A DNA stretch of 64,000 bases, taken from positions 124,001 to 188,000 of the forward strand of contig JAOAFE010000001.1 in assembly GCA_026416455.1 (NCBI GenBank), written 5' to 3'. The translations under genes were made by a program, and so were the position numbers. Every line of letters starts with the position of its first letter. Within the stretch, counting starts at the first letter, position 1. This document shows, piece after piece, positions 9,176 to 18,516 of the stretch. Below the pieces are notes generated by a model. The model was not told the DNA's origin, made no database searches, and was given only the letters and a program-made list of their open reading frames with translations. Origin of the DNA: Syntrophales bacterium (lineage in GTDB: Bacteria; Desulfobacterota; Syntrophia; Syntrophales; UBA8958).

Positions 9176-10589
9176 TCCAGCCCAATCCTGCTTTGTCCCG
9201 CGCACAGTGTCCCAGGAACTCTTCTTTGGACCAGCCTGTTTCTGTTGCTACCTGTGGGAGGAAGGTACCTGCGCGTGCTCCTTTCTTGATGTAAATACCA
9301 TGCCTTCCCAGCTCGATTTCATCGATCGATTTTATTTTCTTGAGGGGGGTGAGAACGGATATTTCAATGTCTAAACTATCCACTTCCGAAGGTTGAACTG
9401 GAGGAAAACGAAAATCTTCCGTTGCTGCCGCTACTGCCATTTGCTGTACCACCTGGTAGAGAGGTTCGTTAGGTTCAAACCTCCCTATACATCCTCGTAA
9501 TGCCCCACCGCGGTGAAGGGTTACAAAGGCACCGCATGGGGTTTTAAGATTTTCCGATAAGATGGCCGGTTCAATCGCGGGTAGTTTCCGTCTTTCGACG
9601 TACTCTTTGATCGTTTTTCTGGCCAAAGAGAGTAGATCTTTCTTTTCTTTGTCCGATAGACTGAATCTTTTGGGATTTTCCCGTCGAGACACGACGACGG
9701 CTCCGTAACCTACGACGCGGATTCGATCACCGTAGATACTATCCCCTGAGTTTTTGTAATCCACAAGAGTGTAAGTAATGGATGGATCGCCGGACGTGAT
9801 GTACATGAGGGTCAAGACGGATGTCCACCCGCAGAGGCTGGTGGCCAGGCGGGGTATCTTTTTCCTTTCATTTTCTTCCAGAGTACGGAGTAAAGTCTCT
9901 GGCTCGTTGGTGGTTATCGCCCTCAGCGTTAATTGATCTACTACCTTCGCATCTTCATAGGATGGGTAGTGGGACAAATCGGTACTGACAATAAAGAGGT
10001 TTTTCTCATTAAAATATGGTTTTAGGGCCTCCGCAATTTGGGCACATTTTTGTGGTGAATGGGTGCCAATGACGATCGGTACTATTTGCAAATCTTTTTT
10101 CAACCGGTATTGGAGAAAAGGTAACTCCACTTCTAAGCTGTGTTCGTATTGATGGGCATCTACTCGATCGGTAAAGATGCTGTGTTTTTTAACCAATTCC
10201 TTTCCCAATTCTGTGTTAACTCTGACCTTACCGAGGGGCATTTTAAAGTCTCCCCTCGTGTATACGGCCGCCCCATCGAAGGCCACCTGATGGCTACTAC
10301 CGATGAGAAAGATGTTTTCGTAACTCTTATCTGGGTCTATTTGGTTGAAGCCCGAAGCCGCAACCTCTCCGGAGAAAACGTAACCCGCGTGAGGAACGAT
10401 GACGGCTAACACGTTTTTTTCCCCCTTGGGGGGAACCGCTCGGGCGAACAGACTTTTCAACTGGTTCTTTAATTCACCCGGATCGGCGGGGTAGAACTGT
10501 CCTGCCACTGCCGGCTGTCGGTCAAGCGGTTGAGAGCATCCGCTTCCCCAGGAAAAAAGAATCATCGCCACCACCATCCAATACTTCAT
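9102..10589 (-). CDS. AmmeMemoRadiSam fusion protein: MEMO domain plus AMMECR1 domain, lipoprotein-like leader
   Basis: This 495-residue protein joins the B (MEMO-like) and A (AMMECR1-like) components of the AmmeMemoRadiSam system. The MEMO part spans about residues 22-300, with putative metal ligands His67 (VPHAGY), His100 (SSH) and Cys253 (SLCGW), in the same order and similar spacing as in human MEMO1. The AMMECR1 part spans about 310-495 and carries the conserved LRGCIG at 364-369. The first 18 residues (a hydrophobic run ending GSGC) look like a lipoprotein signal, implying a membrane-tethered extracytoplasmic protein. It heads the operon with the membrane protein and radical SAM enzyme. 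Its reaction is not known. Confidence 0.88.
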   Translation of the reverse strand: MKYWMVVAMILFSWGSGCSQPLDRQPAVAGQFYPADPGELKNQLKSLFARAVPPKGEKNVLAVIVPHAGYVFSGEVAASGFNQIDPDKSYENIFLIGSSHQVAFDGAAVYTRGDFKMPLGKVRVNTELGKELVKKHSIFTDRVDAHQYEHSLEVELPFLQYRLKKDLQIVPIVIGTHSPQKCAQIAEALKPYFNEKNLFIVSTDLSHYPSYEDAKVVDQLTLRAITTNEPETLLRTLEENERKKIPRLATSLCGWTSVLTLMYITSGDPSITYTLVDYKNSGDSIYGDRIRVVGYGAVVVSRRENPKRFSLSDKEKKDLLSLARKTIKEYVERRKLPAIEPAILSENLKTPCGAFVTLHRGGALRGCIGRFEPNEPLYQVVQQMAVAAATEDFRFPPVQPSEVDSLDIEISVLTPLKKIKSIDEIELGRHGIYIKKGARAGTFLPQVATETGWSKEEFLGHCARDKAGLGWNGWKEADIYVYEALVFSEKDFRPR

Positions 10590-10702
10590 CTTTGTAAAGG
10601 TTTATATGATTCACCACTCCTCTGAAATTGACAGTGTTGAAATACCGCGGAAATAATTTTTTCTCTTTTTATCTCATTCGAGAAAAATGTGCAAGAAACC
10701 CT

Positions 10703-12442
10703 TTATTTTGCCTTAAAACTCAGGCGCACCGTTGTACCTTGACCTGGAAGACTTGTGATTTCCATTTTCCCCCCATGTGCCTTCATGATGTGACGCACAA
10801 TGGAGAGACCTAAACCTGTGCCCCCTAGTTTGCGCGAACGATCTCGATCTACGCGATAGAATCTCTCCCCTAAGCGCGGTAAATGAATTGGCGGGATCCC
10901 GATGCCCGTATCTGATATTTCAACGGTTATAAATCCGCTTCTTTCGGGCTCAACCTTAAGTACCACCTTACCCTTATCCGTGTATTTAATGGCATTATCG
11001 AGGATATTGAGGAGGGCCTGGTAAATACGGTCATAATCGCCGAGAATGACCGGTTCCGGGGAAGGTATTTGGGTTTCAAAAGTTAACCCTTTTTCTTCCA
11101 TGCGGGGCAAAATGGTGGGTGTTATTTCTTCAAGCATACCACTTATACTAACTTCCGCCGTGTTCAATTCTATGGTACCTTGTTCTAAATGCGTCAGCAG
11201 AATCAAGTCATCCACCAGGCGATTTAACCGGTTTGCCTGTTTTTGAAGTATATTCAAAAATTTTTCCCTCTCATTTCTCTTTAGGTCCGATGACATGAGG
11301 GATTCAATGTAACCAATAATAGCCGTGAGGGGAGTTTTGAGTTCGTGGGTGACGTTCGCCAGAAATTCGCTTCGCATTTTTTCCAGCTTTTTGAGCTGTG
11401 AGATGTCCTGGAGTACAATAACAGCTTTGCCTCGGCGATCTGAATCAGGTGGAGCCGAAATAGTCACTTCAAATGTCGTTTCCTTACCTTCTTCCAGATA
11501 CGATGCCTCCCCTTCGACCACCTGCCCCGTTTCACGGAACTGTTTTATCAGGTCGTTTAAGGTTGCATTTTGAAAGGCCTCGATTAACGTTTTTCCAACC
11601 ATTTCATCCTTTTTTTTATTCATCATTAGGGCGGCCGCCTGATTTGTGTAAATTATGCGATTTTCCCCATCAATAACCACAACCCCCTCCTTCATAGCGC
11701 CGAAGGCGGCCTTAAGTATCTCACCTTCCCTCTCCAACTGGTCATATTTGTCGTATATGCCCTTTATCGCTTCATTAATTTCCCCGGTTAATCTCTCTAG
11801 CTCGTCGCCTGTTTCCAAGGCTAGGGTAGAGGGCCGCTCTCCCTTTTTTATTTGATTTATCAGCAAGGAGATCCTCTTCCAAGGGGAAGAAAGATGGAAG
11901 GCAAAAAGGAGAGATAGAATCAAAGCGGGAAGAACGGTCAAAATTACTATCAAGTGTATGTGAGTATTCACCTGTTCTAATGCTTCCCGCAATTTTTCCA
12001 TGCTTCGGGCCAGGCGGATGTATCCTACTAGCTTCCCTTCCGATTTTAATGGGAGAGCTATGTAGAGAAAGTTTTCTTTTAAAGTTTTGCTGTAGCGGAC
12101 GGACCGTCCCACGCCCTTTACCCTTGCCTCCTGTATTTCTGTCCGGTATAGGTGATTATCCATTTCTTCGGCCAGTGCCTCCGTATCGGCCAATACCTTT
12201 CCCGTGGCGTCGATAAGGGTGATTCTTAGGTGGGATCTTTCGGCCAATTCTTTTATTCTTTTCTCAATTTCCGACATCTTCATGAGGGAAATAGCTTTTC
12301 CGGTATCGATCATGGCCTCTTCCATACTTGACGAGATGTGTTCGCGAACAAAGGGAGTAAGGAGTAGATCTAGAACCGCCCCCATAAAGACGGCTAAAAG
12401 AAAATAGGAGGAGAAAATCTTTAGAAATAATCTTCCCTTCAT
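10703..12442 (-). CDS. phoR: Phosphate regulon sensor histidine kinase PhoR
   Basis: This 579-residue membrane kinase senses phosphate status and phosphorylates PhoB. Order: helix 1 (about residues 7-30), periplasmic sensor region, helix 2 (about 162-186), HAMP, a PAS domain (EGVVVIDGENRIIYTNQAA), the HisKA phosphosite in FLANVTHELKTPLTAIIGY, and an ATPase domain with NILDNAIKYT, DTGIGIP and GGTGLGLSIV. It overlaps the end of phoU by 4 bases and is the last gene of the pst operon. The matching phoB is about 7.5 kb away on the same strand. Confidence 0.92.
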   Translation of the reverse strand: MKGRLFLKIFSSYFLLAVFMGAVLDLLLTPFVREHISSSMEEAMIDTGKAISLMKMSEIEKRIKELAERSHLRITLIDATGKVLADTEALAEEMDNHLYRTEIQEARVKGVGRSVRYSKTLKENFLYIALPLKSEGKLVGYIRLARSMEKLREALEQVNTHIHLIVILTVLPALILSLLFAFHLSSPWKRISLLINQIKKGERPSTLALETGDELERLTGEINEAIKGIYDKYDQLEREGEILKAAFGAMKEGVVVIDGENRIIYTNQAAALMMNKKKDEMVGKTLIEAFQNATLNDLIKQFRETGQVVEGEASYLEEGKETTFEVTISAPPDSDRRGKAVIVLQDISQLKKLEKMRSEFLANVTHELKTPLTAIIGYIESLMSSDLKRNEREKFLNILQKQANRLNRLVDDLILLTHLEQGTIELNTAEVSISGMLEEITPTILPRMEEKGLTFETQIPSPEPVILGDYDRIYQALLNILDNAIKYTDKGKVVLKVEPERSGFITVEISDTGIGIPPIHLPRLGERFYRVDRDRSRKLGGTGLGLSIVRHIMKAHGGKMEITSLPGQGTTVRLSFKAK

Positions 12443-13128
12443 GTGTCTCCATCTATTTCCGGCATGTGTCTCACATTTCTCCCCGTGATCATGTAGACAA
12501 CCATATCGGCAATTCCCTTCGCATGGTCACAGATTCTTTCCAGGCTCTTGGATATCTGCATAATAAGAATGGCGCGGTGAATGGTTTGGGGGTCGGCAAT
12601 CATGAAAGTTAGGAGTTCCCGGAAAATTTGCTCATTTAAGTCATCTACGAGATCGTCGTTTCTTCTCACGTGATTTGCCAATTCAATGTCTTCTTTTACC
12701 ATGGCCTCTAAGCTTTCTCTTACCATTGAGCGGGCGATTTCCGACATCCGGGGCAAATCTATATAGGGCTTGAGCTGAGGTTCCCTATTTAACTGCAGTA
12801 TTTTTTCGCAGATATTTACGGTCATATCGCCGATCCGTTCCAGGTGTCCATTGATTTTTATGGCCGTCGTAATAAATCTGAGGTCTCGGGCTGCCGGTTG
12901 TCTCAACGCCAGGAGGCGAATACATTTTTCTTCCATTTCTTCATCTAGACGGTCTATGCGGTCATCTAATTCAATTACCTGCTTTGCCTTTTCGTCCGAA
13001 CGCTCTATGAGGGCTTGATTGCTTTCGACGATGGCTTTTTCAACTAGAGATCCTAAATACAAAAGACCGTCTTTAATTTCCTGCAACTCCCTCTCATACT
13101 CCTTGCTCGTGTGTTTTCTGTCTTCCAT
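12439..13128 (-). CDS. phoU: Phosphate signalling protein PhoU
   Basis: This 229-residue helical protein links the Pst transporter to PhoR and restrains signalling when phosphate is plentiful. Both PhoU repeats are visible, each with the E/D-x3-D metal-binding pattern (VIELDDRIDRLDEEMEEKC and ELANHVRRNDDLVDDLNEQI). The sequence RFITTAIKINGHLERIGDMTVNICE and KSLERICDHAKGIAD are strongly conserved in the family. The ATG at 13128 follows TGGAGGA. It sits between pstB and phoR in one transcript. Confidence 0.94.
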   Translation of the reverse strand: MEDRKHTSKEYERELQEIKDGLLYLGSLVEKAIVESNQALIERSDEKAKQVIELDDRIDRLDEEMEEKCIRLLALRQPAARDLRFITTAIKINGHLERIGDMTVNICEKILQLNREPQLKPYIDLPRMSEIARSMVRESLEAMVKEDIELANHVRRNDDLVDDLNEQIFRELLTFMIADPQTIHRAILIMQISKSLERICDHAKGIADMVVYMITGRNVRHMPEIDGDT

Positions 13129-13145
13129 TTATGTCCTCCAAATTG

Positions 13146-13901
13146 TTAACCGAAGCGTCCCGTTATGTAATCTTCCGTCTGCTTCACCTCCGGGTTGGTG
13201 AAGATTTTTTCCGTGTTGTTGTATTCTATCAATTTCCCCATATATAAAAATGCTGTTTTCTCTGACACACGGGCCGCCTGCTGCATATTGTGGGTCACGA
13301 TAATGATCGTGTAGCGTGATTTTAGCTCTTCTATCAATTCTTCGATTTTAGCAGTGGAGATAGGATCGAGGGCCGAGGTAGGTTCGTCCATGAGAAGCAC
13401 CTCCGGTTTCATCGCCAAAGCTCTGGCAATACATAATCTCTGCTGTTGGCCTCCGGAGAGGGTCATGGCCGATCGGTCGAGAATGTCCTTTACCTCGTCC
13501 CAAAGGGCAGCCTGTTTAAGGCTTTCTTCCACCAATGCTGCCAAGGTTTCTTTGTCCCTTACCCCACAGAGGCGAGGGGCAAAGGTGATGTTGTTGTAGA
13601 TGGATTTGGGAAAAGGATTCGGTTTCTGAAAAACCATGCCAATCTTTCGCCTCAGTTCGACGGGATCAACATCAGGGGCATAGATATCTTGTCCATGAAA
13701 TGTAATCTGCCCCTCTACCCGAGCACCGTCGATCAAATCGTTCATGCGGTTGAAGACACGAAGAAGTGTGGACTTTCCACATCCTGACGGACCAATCAGG
13801 GCAGTCACCCGATTTTTTTCGATATCCATGGTGATATCTTTTAGGGCCGCCACCTCCCCATAATAAAAAGACAGGTTTTTTAAAGAAAAGACAACATCCA
13901 T
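13146..13901 (-). CDS. pstB: Phosphate ABC transporter ATP-binding protein PstB
   Basis: PstB (251 residues, usual length) powers phosphate import. It shows Walker A GPSGCGKS, the Q-loop [14 protein letters not shown], the ABC signature LSGGQQQR, Walker [14 protein letters not shown] and the switch His in IIIVTHNM. The gene starts one base after the stop of pstA and is followed by phoU, the standard order. Confidence 0.97.
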   Translation of the reverse strand: MDVVFSLKNLSFYYGEVAALKDITMDIEKNRVTALIGPSGCGKSTLLRVFNRMNDLIDGARVEGQITFHGQDIYAPDVDPVELRRKIGMVFQKPNPFPKSIYNNITFAPRLCGVRDKETLAALVEESLKQAALWDEVKDILDRSAMTLSGGQQQRLCIARALAMKPEVLLMDEPTSALDPISTAKIEELIEELKSRYTIIIVTHNMQQAARVSEKTAFLYMGKLIEYNNTEKIFTNPEVKQTEDYITGRFG

Positions 13902-13902
13902 A

Positions 13903-14769
13903 TCACCACCTCTTTCGTCGACGGATGGAAATCCTTAAGGCCGAGGCGACAAGATTCATACTTAAAACAAGCACCATGAGAACGAGCACTGTACCGTATT
14001 GGAGAGGACGTGTTTCTTCTATCTGTGTTCCCGCCGTTGCCAGCACATAAATGTGGTAAGGCAGGGCCATGACCTCATCGAAAATTGACGCAGGGAGACG
14101 GGCTGTGTAGAAAGTAGCGGCTGTAAACATGATGGGGGCAGTCTCTCCGGCAGCGCGTCCTAGGCCTAAGATGGAGCCCGTTAGAATTCCGGGTAAGGCG
14201 TTGGGTAAAACGATGCGCAAGATGGTGGACCATTTTGATACCCCCAAGGCGAGTGATGCTTCGCGGAAGGTCTGAGGAACGGCTTTTAAGGCCTCTTCCG
14301 ATGCTCCAATAATGGTGGGTAGAATGAGGATCCCTAAGGTTAACGAGCCGGCCAGAATTGAAGAGCCGAATTTCAAAAAAATTACAAAAAAGGCCAACCC
14401 GAAGAGGCCGAAGACGACAGAGGGAACCCCTGCCAGGCAGTTGATTCCCACCCGGACCAGGCGGGTGAAGCGCCCGACTCGCGCATATTCGGCAAGATAA
14501 ATAGCAGTTGCTATTCCGAGAGGGAGGGCAATTACTATTGCCCCCACGGTCAGATAGAACGTCCCTAAAATGGCGGGCATGATACCGCCTTTTGTCATTG
14601 AGTCTCGAGGAGGACTGGTCAGAAATTCCCAACTAATGGCCTGTATGCCTTGAGCTACGATAAACGATATAATGCCAATGAGGGTAACAAAAATGGCAAA
14701 AGAAGCGAGATTGACGAAAGAAAAAAATATTTTTTGCTTAACATATCTAGTTTTGAGGGAAGTTATCAT
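13903..14769 (-). CDS. pstA: Phosphate ABC transporter permease PstA
   Basis: This 288-residue permease has six hydrophobic helices and the binding-protein-dependent transport motif [26 protein letters not shown]. It forms the membrane channel with PstC. The start ATG overlaps the end of pstC by 4 bases. Confidence 0.95.
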   Translation of the reverse strand: MITSLKTRYVKQKIFFSFVNLASFAIFVTLIGIISFIVAQGIQAISWEFLTSPPRDSMTKGGIMPAILGTFYLTVGAIVIALPLGIATAIYLAEYARVGRFTRLVRVGINCLAGVPSVVFGLFGLAFFVIFLKFGSSILAGSLTLGILILPTIIGASEEALKAVPQTFREASLALGVSKWSTILRIVLPNALPGILTGSILGLGRAAGETAPIMFTAATFYTARLPASIFDEVMALPYHIYVLATAGTQIEETRPLQYGTVLVLMVLVLSMNLVASALRISIRRRKRW

Positions 14770-15656
14770 AGGGTACCCGAGCCGACCTCCTTGAATTTGT
14801 TAGAAAGATAATCGGCAACGAGGTTAAAAGCGAGGGTAATGAGAAAAAGTACTATACCTGTTGCAAAAAGGGCATGGTAATGATGGCTTCTAAAAGGTGC
14901 CTCTCCCATTTCGGCGGCAATACTGGCCGTCATAGGGCGCACAGAATCGAATATACTGTGAGGAACGGAGGCGGCCCCTCCGGCGGCCATTAAAACAACC
15001 ATCGTTTCTCCTATGGCGCGTGACATACCGAGAATGATGGCCGTACAAATGCCAGATAAAGCGGCTGGTATTACGACGCGGACAATGGTTTCGTAATGTG
15101 TTGCTCCTAGCGCATAGGATGCTTCTTTGTATTCCCGCGGTACGGCATAAATGGCATCTTCCGCAATACTGGATATGGTTGGTATAGCCATAATAGCAAG
15201 GATAAGAGAGGCGTTCAGTATATTGAGACCTGTTGGAAGGTCAAATGTTTCTTGCAACCAAGGTGCTACCACTACCATGGCGAAAAAACCCAAAACGACG
15301 GAAGGAAGGCCGGCGAGAAGTTCGATAGCCGATTTGAGGATACCTTTAATTGCAGACGGAGCAAGTTCGGCTATATAGATCGCTGATAGGATGCCAAAGG
15401 GGACGGCGATCAAGCTGGCTAGTGCGGTGACGGCGAAGGAGCCTACAATCAAGGGCCAAATACCGTACGATGGTGGACTACTGGTAGGATACCATTCGAC
15501 ACCCAATAGAAACCCTTCCAGTGAGGTAACCCGAAAGATGGGAATTCCTTCCCGGAAAAGAAAAAAAACGATGAAGGAAAGAATGAGGACGGAGAAAAGT
15601 GCGACGGTGGCAAATAATATTTTTATTAGATTTTCCCGTCCCTGTCTTCCCTTCAT
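14766..15656 (-). CDS. pstC: Phosphate ABC transporter permease PstC
   Basis: This 296-residue permease has six hydrophobic helices and the EAA-type cytoplasmic loop IAEDAIYAVPREYKEASYALGATHYETI. The segment ELLAGLPSVVLGFFA is typical of PstC. It lies 21 bases after pstS and overlaps pstA, so all of them are one transcript. Confidence 0.95.
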   Translation of the reverse strand: MKGRQGRENLIKILFATVALFSVLILSFIVFFLFREGIPIFRVTSLEGFLLGVEWYPTSSPPSYGIWPLIVGSFAVTALASLIAVPFGILSAIYIAELAPSAIKGILKSAIELLAGLPSVVLGFFAMVVVAPWLQETFDLPTGLNILNASLILAIMAIPTISSIAEDAIYAVPREYKEASYALGATHYETIVRVVIPAALSGICTAIILGMSRAIGETMVVLMAAGGAASVPHSIFDSVRPMTASIAAEMGEAPFRSHHYHALFATGIVLFLITLAFNLVADYLSNKFKEVGSGTL

Positions 15657-15677
15657 CTCTAAATCTAAATATGTTAC

Positions 15678-16526
15678 CTATTTTTTCTTCTTTGTCGGCG
15701 CGGCGATTTTTTTCACCGGAACAAACCCTACAGATTCGACAAGGGCCTGCCCTTCGTTGCTAAGAGCAAATTTGATAAAGGAGGCAACGGCGTCTTTCGG
15801 CTCTCCATTGGTATACATGTAAAGGGGTCTTGATATTGGATACTGCCCCGATCTGGCCGTTTCTACCGTAGCCGCAATACCGTTTACGGAGAGAGGCTTA
15901 ACCGACTTGTTAATGTAACCCAAACCGATGTAACCGATAGCGTATTTATTTTTGGCTACTGTCTGCACTACGGCACCGTTGGAAGCTTGCATTTGAGCCT
16001 TGGGCGTCACACGTGCCCCTTTGAGCACCAGGTGTCCCCATGATTCAAATGTGCCGGAGCTGCTATCTCGCGAAACGACAACAATTTCCAAATCTTCCCC
16101 TCCCACTTCTTTCCAGTTCGTTATCTTCCCCTGATATATCTGGCTCAGTTGATCCAAAGAAAGGTCTTTTATCTTGTTCTTGGGGTGTACAATTGGCACG
16201 ATGGCATCGTATGCCACCACATGGGCCAGAGGTGTCACATTCTTTTCTCGTGCCTTCGCCTCCTCTTCCGGCTTAATTTCGCGAGAAGAATTTGCTATGT
16301 CCGTCATGCCATCTATAAGGGCTTTTATACCGTCGCCGGATCCTCCACCGGAAAGGGAAATGTTGACATCCGGATGCTTGCTTGTGTAAGCTTCCAATAA
16401 CTTTTGCGCAATGGGAAGCACAGTTGTCGATCCTTTGATGACGATGTTGGTTTTACCCACGCTTAGGCTCGTAAACCCAAGCAAGATGGCAGAAGCCACC
16501 ATGAAACACAAAACCTTCTTCTTCAT
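15678..16526 (-). CDS. pstS: Periplasmic phosphate-binding protein PstS
   Basis: This 282-residue binding protein captures phosphate for the Pst transporter. It has a Sec signal peptide (KKKVLCFMVASAILLGF), then the phosphate-contacting segments IKGSTTVLPIAQ, SGGGSGDGIKALIDG and SRDSSSGTFESW. The C-terminus is basic (APTKKKK), an oddity of unknown meaning. The ATG at 16526 is chosen because it follows AAAGGAGGT; an upstream in-frame codon lacks a ribosome site and a signal peptide context. Four 11-bp repeats that look like Pho boxes lie 30 bases upstream. Confidence 0.95.
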   Translation of the reverse strand: MKKKVLCFMVASAILLGFTSLSVGKTNIVIKGSTTVLPIAQKLLEAYTSKHPDVNISLSGGGSGDGIKALIDGMTDIANSSREIKPEEEAKAREKNVTPLAHVVAYDAIVPIVHPKNKIKDLSLDQLSQIYQGKITNWKEVGGEDLEIVVVSRDSSSGTFESWGHLVLKGARVTPKAQMQASNGAVVQTVAKNKYAIGYIGLGYINKSVKPLSVNGIAATVETARSGQYPISRPLYMYTNGEPKDAVASFIKFALSNEGQALVESVGFVPVKKIAAPTKKKK

Positions 16527-16555
16527 CGTTCTACCTCCTTTATATATTTTAAACC

Positions 16556-16599
16556 AAAATATCAAACGAATGTTACAAAAATGTTAAGGCGAGATTACA
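16556..16599 (-). promoter_or_regulatory. Pho-box-like array, four tandem 11-bp repeats upstream of pstS
   Basis: Read on the minus strand, four consecutive 11-mers are TGTAATCTCGC, CTTAACATTTT, TGTAACATTCG and TTTGATATTTT. They share a T-rich half-site close to YKTAACATT and exactly one-helical-turn spacing, the layout of PhoB binding sites. The AT-rich stretch between this array and the pstS ribosome site can supply a -10 box. The same pattern is seen upstream of the porin at 19851-19894. Binding by PhoB is inferred. Confidence 0.65.
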
Positions 16600-16717
16600 G
16601 TTTTTTTAATCTTAAAATAGCAAGTGAAAAAAGAAAAAAAGAAATATAATATAACTCTGAAAAATAATCCCCCCGTAGGTGGAGGGAGGAAGGTAAATTG
16701 ACTTCCTCGAGCTTATA

Positions 16718-18025
16718 ATGTCAGAGATTTTCAGCGACATAGCGGTTCTCTTTTTTCTCGTGCTTATAAACGGAATTTTTTCCTTATCAGAAATCGCCGT
16801 CGTTTCCTCCCGTAAGACCAAACTGAAAATCATGGCCGACCAAAGAAAAAAATGGGCGGCCCGAGCTTTGGAATTGGCAGAGGAACCGAGCCATTTTCTA
16901 TCCACGATTCAGGTCGGTATAACGCTGGTGGGAGTAATTTCTGGTGCCTACGGTGGCGCCGTTATTGCCCAAGATTTAGGTGTCTATTTACGTCATTGGC
17001 CTCTTATAGGCCCCTATAGTGAAATCGTTAGTATTACCCTTGTTGTCGCCGTCATTACCTATCTTTCCATAGTGGTGGGAGAGCTTATACCCAAAAGGCT
17101 GGCTTTACAAAACCCGGAGCAGGTTGCGTCTTTGATATCTGTACCTATTCATTATTTTTCTCTGGTCGTATATCCGGCGGTGAAAATTTTGAGCGCTTCT
17201 TCTGAATTTATAGTGCGTCTTTTAGGTCTTAAAAAACCTGTGACAACGGTATCAGAGGAAGAAGTGAAGGTACTTTTGGAAGAGGGGACGGAAGCCGGAG
17301 TTTTCCATCAGATGGAACACGATATCATCCACGGGGCGTTCGAGATTGACGATTTGAGTGTTAAGGATGTTATGACTCCTCGACCTGACATCGTGTGGTT
17401 GGATTTAGAGGCACCGTGGTCTGAAACGCTTATGGTTATCAAAGGCTCGGACCATGCTTCCTTTCCGGTTTGTGAAGGGGAACTCGATCACGTCATTGGA
17501 TTCCTTCATGTTAAGGACTTGTTCAAGAGATATCCCGACCTGGAAAACATAAATTTACGTTCGATTTTAAGGAAGCCTTTTATCTTTCCCGAGACAATAA
17601 CGGCCCTAAAACTTTTAGAGCACTTTAAGGCTTCACCTATTCATGCGGCGCTGATCGTAGACGAGTACGGGACAGTACAGGGGCTGGTGACGGTTAACGA
17701 CATCATCGAGGCAATCGTTGGCGATATTCCCTCTTTTAAAGAAGCGGAAGACGACTCTATCGTAAAAAGAGAGGATGGGACTTGGCTCGTGGATGGTACC
17801 TTGTCGATCGAAGAATTTAGGGAGAAATTCCATATCTCTTCCCTACCGGAAGAGGAAGATAGGGAATACCATACGATAGCTGGTTTCATTCTGACTTATT
17901 TAGGTCGTCTACCGGTGGCGGGTGATAAATTTACTTGGGATAGATTCGAAATCGAAATCTTAGATATGGACGGTAACCGGATCGATAAGATCCTTGTCAA
18001 AGAAACGTCTATGCCAACTCAATAG
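16718..18025 (+). CDS. CNNM/CorC-type membrane protein (hemolysin C family)
   Basis: This 435-residue inner-membrane protein has an N-terminal DUF21/CNNM domain with hydrophobic helices (about residues 1-180), a pair of CBS domains (VKDVMTPRPDIVWLD and IHAALIVDEYGTVQGLVTVNDIIEAI), and a C-terminal CorC_HlyC domain. Family members are linked to magnesium or other divalent cation efflux. The ATG at 16718 lacks a nearby ribosome site: GGAGGGAGGAAGG ends about 25 bases upstream, while an in-frame ATT at 16697 is correctly spaced from it. It is a lone plus-strand gene splitting the two Pho gene blocks. Confidence 0.85.
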   Translation: MSEIFSDIAVLFFLVLINGIFSLSEIAVVSSRKTKLKIMADQRKKWAARALELAEEPSHFLSTIQVGITLVGVISGAYGGAVIAQDLGVYLRHWPLIGPYSEIVSITLVVAVITYLSIVVGELIPKRLALQNPEQVASLISVPIHYFSLVVYPAVKILSASSEFIVRLLGLKKPVTTVSEEEVKVLLEEGTEAGVFHQMEHDIIHGAFEIDDLSVKDVMTPRPDIVWLDLEAPWSETLMVIKGSDHASFPVCEGELDHVIGFLHVKDLFKRYPDLENINLRSILRKPFIFPETITALKLLEHFKASPIHAALIVDEYGTVQGLVTVNDIIEAIVGDIPSFKEAEDDSIVKREDGTWLVDGTLSIEEFREKFHISSLPEEEDREYHTIAGFILTYLGRLPVAGDKFTWDRFEIEILDMDGNRIDKILVKETSMPTQ

Positions 18026-18034
18026 AGGCCCAGT

Positions 18035-18460
18035 TCAGTTTTCCTTGAGGAAATCAAGAATTCTCTTCTTTATGTCATCACGAATGTGACGGATAGCCTC
18101 AAGTTTTTCTTCATGCGTGCCCGTGAGCTTGGCGGGGTCGGGAATCGACCAGTGCAGACGACGGGTAAAAGCGGGGAAAACGGGGCACTTCTCCGCTTCT
18201 GATTCATCGCAAACAGTAATGACGTACGAAAAAAGTATCCCTCGTTTAATTATCTCCATAACCGATTTCGTTTTGTGTTCGGAGATATCGAGTCCGACCT
18301 CCTTCATTGCTTCAACGGCTAAAGGATTTAATTCTCCAGCTTCTAAGCCGGCGCTCATGGCTTCCCATTTATCTCCCCCTAAGTGGTTAAGCCAGGCCTC
18401 AGCCATTTGACTGCGCGCACTGTTATGACTGCATAGAAAAAGTACTTTTGGTTTTCCCAT
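18035..18460 (-). CDS. arsC: Arsenate reductase, thioredoxin-linked LMW phosphatase type
   Basis: This 141-residue enzyme reduces arsenate to arsenite. The P-loop CSHNSARS near the N-terminus contains the nucleophile Cys, and the two redox Cys are in [11 protein letters not shown], as in the Staphylococcus/Bacillus ArsC type that uses thioredoxin. The catalytic Asp is in SIPDPAKL. The ATG at 18460 is chosen from its spacing to AAAGGAG; the ATG six bases upstream would be too close to it. It follows the porin gene in the Pho block, which makes sense because arsenate enters by phosphate transport. Confidence 0.92.
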   Translation of the reverse strand: MGKPKVLFLCSHNSARSQMAEAWLNHLGGDKWEAMSAGLEAGELNPLAVEAMKEVGLDISEHKTKSVMEIIKRGILFSYVITVCDESEAEKCPVFPAFTRRLHWSIPDPAKLTGTHEEKLEAIRHIRDDIKKRILDFLKEN

Positions 18461-18480
18461 GTTCATCTCCTTTAAGTGAA

Positions 18481-18507
18481 TGGGGGGCTTTTTAAATGAG
18501 CCCCCCA
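18481..18507. terminator. GC-rich hairpin between the porin and arsC genes
   Basis: TGGGGGGCT at 18481-18489 pairs perfectly with AGCCCCCCA at 18499-18507 around a 9-base loop. It lies just past the porin stop on the minus strand. No T-run follows it, so it may attenuate rather than fully stop transcription into arsC, or protect the porin mRNA end. Confidence 0.55.
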
Positions 18508-18516
18508 ATGAACTGA

